Source: Acidobacteriota bacterium
GTDB taxonomy: Bacteria > Acidobacteriota > Blastocatellia > RBC074
Reading direction: 5' to 3'
NCBI GenBank assembly: GCA_016715865.1
Contig: JADJXM010000005.1
Span: 248,001 to 312,000 of the forward strand
DNA length: 64,000 bases
Under the pieces are notes generated by a model that searched no databases, had not been told where the DNA came from, and saw only the letters and a program-made list of their open reading frames with translations. Within the stretch, counting starts at the first letter, position 1; each line of letters starts with the position of its first letter. Position numbers and translations under genes: made by a program. Of the stretch, positions 55,123 through 64,000 are shown in pieces.

Positions 55123-56877
55123 TCAGATAGTAATCTGCGTGCCGTCGAATTTGGTCAGCGTCATTTTAGCATCGTCATTGTAAGTAAGTTTCTGCTCTTC
55201 GAGGATGCCGATGGCTACGGCTTCGCCGAGTCTCAGAGAATTGACCGCATCCGATCGCCAGTGGACACCGGCGCCGTTGCGGCCATTGGCGACGTTCGAG
55301 GCGATCTTGTTGAGTTCGTCTCCAACGGTCAGCGGCGGGCCGTCATACGGAACGAGTGCGGTGCCGTCAGCGTTCGGAACCATCGGATTTCTGACGATAT
55401 CCGTCTCGTCGAAGAACGCTTTGAGAACTGTAACGCAGGCTCCGGCAACTGTCGCGTGGCCCGAACCGTACGACGGATGCGTCGGCGATCCTTCGGCAAA
55501 GGCCATCGGCAGCAAATAGGTTCCGAATCTGCTGTATGTCTCGGCCACTGCGCTGGAGTTCAGAACGTCGGGATGAAGCGGATAGTTCGCCGCGCGCGAC
55601 ATCATGTTGTGCACCCGTCCGCCATACTCTTCAGGTCTCAGTCGATGATGGACGAACCATTTCTGATACCAGACCGCCTTGAGCGCGCGCGTCGCTACTT
55701 CGGTCACGAGGCTCAGGATATGCGGTCCGACCCACTGCACAAACCCTTCCTGAACTGTAGAATCACTGATCGGTAGCCCCGGATCGGTGCGTGTCTCCTG
55801 TTCGAGCAGAATAAGACAGGCCTGCAGATATGCCTGGTAGAGCGCATCAACATGCACCCACTGCGACAGGTCTCGCAGGTTGCGAATGTAGCGCGGCGTC
55901 GAATCGTACTGGATGTTTGCGCTTGGATCGGCTCCGTTTTGAACATCGAGCCAGTCCTGATACCGTGTCATATAGTCATTGCCGGGAACCAGAGTCTTCA
56001 TCCTTTGCGCAAAAGGAATGGCTCCGAATGAGAAGTCGAGGGTCAAAAACTGCGAGAGCCACGGGCCATTCAACTCACCCGGAGAGCTGTTACGGAAGAT
56101 CGTGTTGGGAGTGACACGGCCGCCCTCTTTCGGCCCGCGGAAGTCGGAGAGGCTGGAAAGGTCCTGCGCGGCCTGCGCGATGATCGGATCAGTGGCATAG
56201 TCGGTGAAATTGACATCCCGCGCCAGCGCCATCCAGTAGACCTCGACGGCCTCGCCCGCTTCCTCGGCGCTGCTGAACCTGGGCGGCGGAGGTAAGGTTA
56301 CATGATGCGAATCCGGCCCTTCCAGATCCATCGCCATGCCCGCCTGCGGGCTGGTCAGCTTGCGCCCCAGGCCGAGCTGTATATTCTCAAACTCTTCGGG
56401 ATTGCGTGTCGTTCGTGCCGTCACCAGAGTTGAATAGGCCGCAGTATCGACTTCGCCCAGCTGGTTATGCGGCAGACCTTTTGAATAACTGCCGATTTTG
56501 TTCGGATAACGCTCATCATCGCCGTTTGAGATGTGATAGACGAGCGGCCTTCTCTGCGCTAACTTCGCAGCCTCGATCCGGCACCTGTATGCTTTCATGT
56601 ACCGGTTGGCCGACATATCCCACGGTTCAACGCCATTGGTGAAATTCGGTTCTTCGCAAATACCCTGTTTGTTTCCCGGGAACTGGGCCTGGGCGGGCTG
56701 CCCGCTCATCCCGGCGGCTATAGCAGCGGCGCCGGCTGCACCGACTCTGCCAAGGAATTTGCGACGACCGGTTGAAATATCTTTAGGGGTGGATTGTTTT
56801 GATTCTTCGTGTGTGGTTTGTGTAGCCGTAGACGCAATATTACCCGTCGGCGGTTCAATGGGCGAACGATTGCTCAT
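55123..56877 (-). CDS. Tat-exported vanadium-dependent haloperoxidase (PAP2 superfamily)
   Basis: 584 residues, with AAGGAGCG before ATG 56877. The N-terminus has a twin-arginine signal, GRRKFLGRVGAAGAAAIA. The vanadate-binding residues typical of the family are visible near the C-terminus: AVWYQKWFVHHRLRPEEYGG (Lys and Arg), HPSYGSGHATVAGACV (the SGH motif, His) and GVHWRSDAVNSLRLGEAV (His/Arg). VHPOs oxidise halides with H2O2 or, when inactive toward halide, act as phosphatases. It faces the periplasm as a folded cofactor protein. It is a stand-alone gene, convergent with the SDR. Confidence 0.88.
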   Translation of the reverse strand: MSNRSPIEPPTGNIASTATQTTHEESKQSTPKDISTGRRKFLGRVGAAGAAAIAAGMSGQPAQAQFPGNKQGICEEPNFTNGVEPWDMSANRYMKAYRCRIEAAKLAQRRPLVYHISNGDDERYPNKIGSYSKGLPHNQLGEVDTAAYSTLVTARTTRNPEEFENIQLGLGRKLTSPQAGMAMDLEGPDSHHVTLPPPPRFSSAEEAGEAVEVYWMALARDVNFTDYATDPIIAQAAQDLSSLSDFRGPKEGGRVTPNTIFRNSSPGELNGPWLSQFLTLDFSFGAIPFAQRMKTLVPGNDYMTRYQDWLDVQNGADPSANIQYDSTPRYIRNLRDLSQWVHVDALYQAYLQACLILLEQETRTDPGLPISDSTVQEGFVQWVGPHILSLVTEVATRALKAVWYQKWFVHHRLRPEEYGGRVHNMMSRAANYPLHPDVLNSSAVAETYSRFGTYLLPMAFAEGSPTHPSYGSGHATVAGACVTVLKAFFDETDIVRNPMVPNADGTALVPYDGPPLTVGDELNKIASNVANGRNGAGVHWRSDAVNSLRLGEAVAIGILEEQKLTYNDDAKMTLTKFDGTQITI

Positions 56878-57149
56878 ATAGACGCTCCTTTACCATGTCC
56901 AATAGACATAGCCTGTCTTGAAAGCCAGAATTGGGGCAGATATTAATGACTGAAGTTTTAGATTGGCACCTGTAGTCGGGAAATGTTCGGCTTCCAATGC
57001 CGGAATAAGCCAGAACTGTAGTATGAGGTTCTCGACCGGCAGGAGGATAAAACAACCGGTTACAAAAAGCAATTATATTTATCAGGGACAATCGTAATAA
57101 TATGATGCACAATAAATCGGTCAAATGCTAATAGCGGGGAGACGATTCG

Positions 57150-58898
<1,749 letters not shown>

Positions 58899-58899
58899 T

Positions 58900-61800
58900 T
58901 CAGCGGCGAGCCTCCTCAGTTGCGATCTCGTGAGCCGGCCGTTCTGTCGGTGTTTCACCGAGAAGCACTCTCACGTGGTGAAGTTGTGCGTCGTCGGACA
59001 AAACGATCTCGGTCGATGGCTGTACATTCCCGTCGACTTCCAGTTTTATGACTCCGCGAGAAAGGCCGTGCGGATTTTCAACCTTGATCTGGTAGCGGGT
59101 CGAGCCGTGACGATATGTGATTTCAAATCCAGGCCACGCGCGCGGGATACAGGGATCAATCCGTAATCGATCGCCGCTCAGTTGAAAGCCGAGAATCGAT
59201 TCAATTCCGGCGCGGTACATCCAGGCCGCTGAGCCTGTGTACCAGGTCCACCCGCCACGCCCGGTATGAGGCGGTACGGCATAGATGTCGCCCGGCATGA
59301 CATATGGCTCGACGCGATACTTATTCAGGCCGGTGCGGCTCGAAGCATGATTGATCGGGTTGAGCATCGCGAATAACTCGCCGGCGCGATCGCCGTCTCC
59401 GAGCATGGCGTAAGCGATCAACGTCCAAACCGCCGCGTGAGTGTACTGCCCGCCGTTCTCACGGACGCCCGGAACGTAGCCTTTGATATAACCGGGATCA
59501 CGCTCGCCCTGATCGAACGGCGGCGTAAAAAGCATGACCAGACCATCTTCCCGCCGGATCAGATGTTTTTCGACAGATGCCATCGCCTGCGCCGCTCGTT
59601 GTTTATCCGCCGCGCCAGAGATGACCCCCCACGATTGCGCGATCGAATCGATACGGCACTCATCGTTCCGCGCCGAACCGAGTGGCATGCCATCATCGAA
59701 ATATGCCCGGGTGTACCATTCGCCGTCCCATGCGTTCTCAAGCGCAGTCCTCAATCGCAACATATGTGCGCGGTATGGCGCGGCGCGTTTCTGATCTTTG
59801 CGCTGATCGCAGAAGCGCGTGAATCCTTCCAGCGTGGCGTACAGGAACCAGCCGAGCCACACGCTTTCACCTCTGCCGCCATGACCGACGAGGTTCATGC
59901 CGTCGTTCCAATCGCCCGCTCCCATCAATGGCAGGCCGTGCTCGCCCGTCGCCAGGCTGCGGTCAATCGCGCGCAGGCAGTGCTCATAAATGGTGGCCTG
60001 CTCGGATGAAATTTGCGGCTGCAGATACGCATCGTCTTCGCCTTCGGCAAGCAGCGGGGCTTCGATAAACGGGACCATCTCGTCAAGGATTGAGACATCA
60101 CCGGTTACGCGTATGTAAAAGTTCGCGACGTAAGGCAGCCACAGCAGATCATCCGAGATACGGGTGCGGACTCCGCGGCCTGTCGGCTCATGCCACCAGT
60201 GTTGCACGTCGCCTTCTTTGAACTGATGCGCGGCGGCCAGCATAATCTGAGCGCGGGCCAGCTCCGGTCTGGCATAAACCAGCGCCATCACGTCCTGCAG
60301 TTGATCGCGAAAGCCGTAAGCGCCGCCCGATTGATAGAACGCCGAGCGAGCCATGACGCGGCAGGCGAGCGTTTGATACAACAACCAGCGATTGAGCATG
60401 AGGTTCATTGCTGCATCGGGCGTGCGGACTTCGATGCTCGACAGCGTCTCGTCCCAGTATTCCACGACCCGGCCGAATGCTTCATTGATTGCAGTCGATT
60501 CGCGGTAACGCGCAACCAATTCGCGCGCCTTCAACACGGTCTCGCTCTCTCCGAGAAGGATGATCACTTCGCGAGACTCGCCCGGCGCAAGTTCAATGGT
60601 GGTCTGCATCGCCGTGCACGGGTCGAGTCCGGCGCCGAAGCGATTATCCAGACGCGAGCGACCGAGCGCCGCCGGGCGCTCCGGATTGCCGTTGCGTCCA
60701 AGGAAGGATTTGCGGTCACAGGTTGCGCTCGAGGGCGATGGGTTCATTGCATTGAATACCACGCGGTTCGCGAATTCATTGTTGTATGCGTTGCGCGCGA
60801 ATGTCGCACCGGACTGCTGGTCGAGTTCGGTGACGATGAACGGCGCGGACTTTTCGCGTGTCACACCGAGCACGAGTTCATTATATGTGGTGACTGAAAT
60901 GCGACGGCGCCGGTCGTCCGCATTTTGCAAACGCAATCTGGAAATCTTCACCGGCGCATCGAGCGGCGTGAATACCAATAACTCTTGCGAGATACCATGA
61001 CTGGTGTGTTCAAATGTCGAGTAGCCCTGGCCATGCCTGACGACATATGCTTGATCATCGCGGATCGGCAACGGCGTCGGCGTCCAGACAGTCCCGGTCT
61101 CTTCATCGCGCAGGTAGATCGTTTCACCGGGCGGATCGCTCACCGCGTCATTCGACCACGGCGTCAAGCGGTTCTCACGACTGTTGACGGACCATGTGTA
61201 TCCCGCGCCCGATTCCGTTACTTGAAATCCGAAGCCCGGAGAGTTGGCGATGACGTTCAACCAGGGCGCAGGCGTCCACAGTCCCTCGTTCAGCACCGTC
61301 ACGTACTCACGCCCTTCCCGAACAAACCCACCCAAACCATTGTAAAATTGCGGATCGGAGATGCTGACCGCCGGCTCATCCGGGTAAGAACGCGGAGTGA
61401 GGCGAGGCGCGAATGGCGGCGGCGGTTTGTTGTCTTCAACCGGACGCCGCGCGAGCTGTTCTTCGAGAGTGCCGCGTTCAGTGACGATGACGACGCGCGC
61501 AACAGTGTGAAACAGAATCTTATCTTCATCCGGCATGATGTCAGCGCGGCGCACGAAAACCCCGCCGGGCTCGTCCTGCAAAGCCTGGAAGCCCGTCGAA
61601 CGTATGAGCAGTTGAAGGTCATCCTGCAACGTCTGCAGATAGCTCGGCGGATGGTCATTGAGGATGACCAGATCAAAAGGCAATCCTTTGAAGCGCAGAT
61701 ATTCATGAGCATGCAGAATCTGGCGCACCATCTCCAGGTCGGCGACCACGCTGATCCTGACCAGCACAATCGGCAGATCCCCGCTGATGCCATACCTCCA

Positions 61801-64000
61801 CAACTCTGATTGCGTTTTTTTATTCAACGCCAGAACGCTTGACTGCGGGCGCAGGGAATTGTCGGAATAGAAGATGCGCCCGGCCAGACGCTGGAACAGG
61901 TGCGCCTCGCCTGGAGTAATGTTCAGGTGGCGAATCTCGATCTGGGCCTTCGTCCACGCCAGTCGCTCGACCCGTTCGAAGATGTTCACGTCGTGATATT
62001 TGTCGGCAAGCATGAGGATGTGATCGCGCGAATGCGCGACGGCGGTCGAAAAGGTGACACGCGCCGTCTCGTTCGGCTGAAGCAGCACCCGCTGGCGAAG
62101 GCTGAAGATCGGGTCCAGAACCGCGCCGACAGTGTTGGACAAGGGGCGGTCTTCTGTCACGGCAAGCGGCGCCCGCGTATCACGACCTCGACCGAGAAAG
62201 CGCTGGCGGCTGGTCTCGTATTGCACTGCGCCGACGGCCTCGCCTTCAGTGACAATTGTGTGAACGGCATAAACCGGCACGTCCTTGGGCGAACGCATAC
62301 GGCGATGTGCAACGAGCGCGGTTTCATCGACGATAAACTCAGTTTCGATGAAGAGATTGCTGAATGCCGGATGTGCCACATCGGCGGCCGGTGTCGCCAG
62401 AACGATTTCGGCATAGCTCGTCAATTCGATTTCACGCACGCGCGTTGAACGGTTGGTAAGGGTCACGCAACGAACTTCGGCGTTGTCTTCGGGAGACACA
62501 ACTATGTCCGTCTGAGTCATGATGCCTGAATCGAGCCGTTTGAAGACTGCCCGGTCTTCCGTAAATGTCGCTTCATAACTCGGTGGAATGCGCCCCGTCG
62601 CAACCGGTTGATAACAGGTTGACCAGATCGCGCCGCTGTGGACATCGCGCACATAACAGAAGCTTCCCCAGTTGTCGCGCGTTACATCCTCACGCCATCG
62701 CGTCACGGCCCAGCGCGGTTCGGTCTGGTTTCGGCAAGTCGAATAGCCCGAGCCCGCCGACGTCACCATGACTGAGTAGGCGCCGTTTGATATCAATTGA
62801 GTGCGCGGCGTGGGCAGTCCCGGCGAGTCGTAACTGACGGCGAGCGGCGCGGTCAGCGTATTGGCGACGCGGCTCATCGAGACCTCTTCGTCGCGGAATC
62901 GCGCTATGGGCGCCCCCTGCGGGATGCGCTCCTGCAGCAATAACTCCGTCGCCTGGATCAGCGGATCGGCGTGAAACCGGTTCTGCATCAGGTCGTTGTG
63001 CAGAACATTATCGAGTGCTACGAGGCTCATGCCCTGATGATGCGCCATGAAAGAATGGATGATGACCCGGGACTGGTTCTTCGGTAAACGCTCAGCCGTG
63101 AAATCAATCGCTTCGTAAAAACCATACCGCGACAGCGCTCCGGCCTGCGTCAAACGCTGCATGTTTTGCAGCGCGGCATGTGGCGCAATCATTGCGGCCA
63201 GCGCTGTCGCGTATGGCGCAATCACCAGGTCTTCACTCAATCCGCGTTTTAAACCAAGCCCCGGTACGCCGAACGGCCCGTATTGATAATTGAACTGCAA
63301 ATCGCGCGCGTTGTACGCCGATTCGGAAATGCCCCAGGGCACTCCGGTTTCGCGCCCGTAGGCGATCTGGCGGGCGACCACGGCTTTACAGGTCTGGTCG
63401 AGCAGAGTCTCGGCGTAATCTCGCGTGACGAGCAGCGGCATCAGATACTCGAACATGGTCGCCGTCCACGACACCAGCGCGCGCCCTGAGCCGTCAAGCT
63501 GGGTCAACTGCCTTCCGAGACGAAACCAGTTCTCCTGCGGTATGTCGCCCTTGGCTATTGCAATGAGGCTGGCGAGACGGGATTCCGATGCGAGCAGGTC
63601 ATAGAATGAATCATCACGACGTCCGTCCAGAACGTTGTAGCCGATGACAAACAGTTTGCGCGCTTCGTCGAACAGGAAGCGAAAGTCCATCACCTCAACG
63701 ATCCCGTCACATGAATCCGCGATTGCGCCGGTTCGTTTGATGAGTTCAGCCGCTGAGCGAGCGGTCGTTTCGATCGACGTAGTCAGTGTGTCGAGTCCCG
63801 CGAAGAGCGCGTCGCGTTCCGGGGTCTCGAGTGAGGCGAGTTCGGCTGACAGTGATTTGATCCTGTCCAGGGCCTCCGCGCAACGTTCATTAATTTCGCC
63901 CGCGGTGGGCACAAGGTTGAATAATTCAGCAACTTCCTGCCACCGCTCGACAAACTGAGGGGCTGCGTGTTCGATGAGCGGAGTAAGATGTCCGACGAGT
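58900..64000 (-). CDS. Cyclic beta-1,2-glucan-synthase-like protein (glycoamylase + GH94), C-terminal part
   Basis: The frame is open to the right edge, so about 1700 residues of a larger protein are present. The first 350 residues form the glycoamylase-like domain (LASLIAIAKGDIPQENWFRLGRQL, LVSWTATMFEYLMPLL, GESGVPWGISESAYN-like at YGRETGVPWGISESAYN). Two beta-sandwich blocks follow (about 370-850 and 860-1130). The (alpha/alpha)6 GH94 domain has LMGAGDWNDGMNLVG with the catalytic Asp, GESVWLGWFLYATLEGF and the C-terminal GGWTWYTGSAAWMYRAGIESILGF. In NdvB-type enzymes the missing N-terminal GT84 domain polymerises UDP-glucose; the GH94 part trims chains by phosphorolysis. It should act at the inner membrane, making cyclic or linear beta-glucan. 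Confidence 0.92.
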   Translation of the reverse strand, partial: LVGHLTPLIEHAAPQFVERWQEVAELFNLVPTAGEINERCAEALDRIKSLSAELASLETPERDALFAGLDTLTTSIETTARSAAELIKRTGAIADSCDGIVEVMDFRFLFDEARKLFVIGYNVLDGRRDDSFYDLLASESRLASLIAIAKGDIPQENWFRLGRQLTQLDGSGRALVSWTATMFEYLMPLLVTRDYAETLLDQTCKAVVARQIAYGRETGVPWGISESAYNARDLQFNYQYGPFGVPGLGLKRGLSEDLVIAPYATALAAMIAPHAALQNMQRLTQAGALSRYGFYEAIDFTAERLPKNQSRVIIHSFMAHHQGMSLVALDNVLHNDLMQNRFHADPLIQATELLLQERIPQGAPIARFRDEEVSMSRVANTLTAPLAVSYDSPGLPTPRTQLISNGAYSVMVTSAGSGYSTCRNQTEPRWAVTRWREDVTRDNWGSFCYVRDVHSGAIWSTCYQPVATGRIPPSYEATFTEDRAVFKRLDSGIMTQTDIVVSPEDNAEVRCVTLTNRSTRVREIELTSYAEIVLATPAADVAHPAFSNLFIETEFIVDETALVAHRRMRSPKDVPVYAVHTIVTEGEAVGAVQYETSRQRFLGRGRDTRAPLAVTEDRPLSNTVGAVLDPIFSLRQRVLLQPNETARVTFSTAVAHSRDHILMLADKYHDVNIFERVERLAWTKAQIEIRHLNITPGEAHLFQRLAGRIFYSDNSLRPQSSVLALNKKTQSELWRYGISGDLPIVLVRISVVADLEMVRQILHAHEYLRFKGLPFDLVILNDHPPSYLQTLQDDLQLLIRSTGFQALQDEPGGVFVRRADIMPDEDKILFHTVARVVIVTERGTLEEQLARRPVEDNKPPPPFAPRLTPRSYPDEPAVSISDPQFYNGLGGFVREGREYVTVLNEGLWTPAPWLNVIANSPGFGFQVTESGAGYTWSVNSRENRLTPWSNDAVSDPPGETIYLRDEETGTVWTPTPLPIRDDQAYVVRHGQGYSTFEHTSHGISQELLVFTPLDAPVKISRLRLQNADDRRRRISVTTYNELVLGVTREKSAPFIVTELDQQSGATFARNAYNNEFANRVVFNAMNPSPSSATCDRKSFLGRNGNPERPAALGRSRLDNRFGAGLDPCTAMQTTIELAPGESREVIILLGESETVLKARELVARYRESTAINEAFGRVVEYWDETLSSIEVRTPDAAMNLMLNRWLLYQTLACRVMARSAFYQSGGAYGFRDQLQDVMALVYARPELARAQIMLAAAHQFKEGDVQHWWHEPTGRGVRTRISDDLLWLPYVANFYIRVTGDVSILDEMVPFIEAPLLAEGEDDAYLQPQISSEQATIYEHCLRAIDRSLATGEHGLPLMGAGDWNDGMNLVGHGGRGESVWLGWFLYATLEGFTRFCDQRKDQKRAAPYRAHMLRLRTALENAWDGEWYTRAYFDDGMPLGSARNDECRIDSIAQSWGVISGAADKQRAAQAMASVEKHLIRREDGLVMLFTPPFDQGERDPGYIKGYVPGVRENGGQYTHAAVWTLIAYAMLGDGDRAGELFAMLNPINHASSRTGLNKYRVEPYVMPGDIYAVPPHTGRGGWTWYTGSAAWMYRAGIESILGFQLSGDRLRIDPCIPRAWPGFEITYRHGSTRYQIKVENPHGLSRGVIKLEVDGNVQPSTEIVLSDDAQLHHVRVLLGETPTERPAHEIATEEARR

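Overview
This window looks like a contig from an Acidobacteriota genome, most probably a Blastocatellia-like member. That assignment is inference from gene content. The content includes an Oar-like TonB-dependent receptor with a carboxypeptidase-regulatory domain, paired CRTAC1/ASPIC-UnbV proteins beside an UnbU/RnfD-like membrane protein, a CocE hydrolase, a Tat-exported vanadium haloperoxidase, a cyclic-glucan-synthase-like giant and many long palindromic intergenic repeats. No rRNA or tRNA gene was recognised. Both window edges cut genes: a molybdopterin oxidoreductase on the left and a GH94 giant on the right.

Layout. 1-1.4 kb: N-terminal half of a molybdopterin oxidoreductase, then a homopolymer-rich G/C block (about 1.54-1.69 kb) that looks like bad assembly. 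1.8-6.8 kb (+): secreted S9 peptidase, Gly-rich RRM protein with a clean terminator, DEAD-box helicase, a zinc-ribbon/Tudor-like protein and a small unknown. 6.8-10.8 kb (-): EEP phosphatase and sialidase, then a DUF692 (MNIO-like) gene coupled to an unknown partner. 11-20.6 kb (+): TonB receptor, a possible Cys-peptidase-fold secreted protein, B12-binding radical SAM, aldo/keto reductase, a basic secreted protein and a DUF4105 protein. 20.9-29.3 kb (-): SNF2 ATPase and an AddAB-like pair. 29.5-31.5 kb: a membrane protein and an OmpA protein.

32-47.8 kb (-) is the centrepiece. In order of transcription it holds: an AhpD-like protein with an in-frame UGA in its C-x-x-C-x-x-x-H motif; a TPR/FG-GAP/UnbV lipoprotein; a second UnbV protein; an UnbU-like membrane protein; an ABC permease and ATPase; a substrate-binding protein with a second in-frame UGA; then an asparagine-synthase-like protein, a radical SAM protein, a flavin-dependent halogenase-like protein and a CocE-type hydrolase. 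Many junctions are 4-bp overlaps. The two UGA codons sit where cysteine is expected and both are followed by hairpins resembling bacterial SECIS elements, so this looks like a selenoprotein-containing operon of unknown function.

48-52.9 kb (-): an Oar-like TonB receptor, a small protein made almost only of LANQ-type heptads, and a sigma54 activator carrying the same heptads at its N-terminus. A textbook -24/-12 promoter and two upstream palindromic sites lie between activator and small gene. 53-55.1 kb (+): GH88-like hydrolase and SDR, ending at a bidirectional terminator. 55.1-64 kb: vanadium haloperoxidase (-), PQQ-like propeller (+) and the GH94 giant (-).

Mobile and repeat content. A MITE-like palindromic element of about 245 bp occurs as three near-complete copies (8.8, 20.65 and 30.28 kb), two of them with perfect 5-bp target duplications, plus two degenerate copies (36.6 and 47.9 kb). 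At least four other long inverted repeats of different sequence are present.
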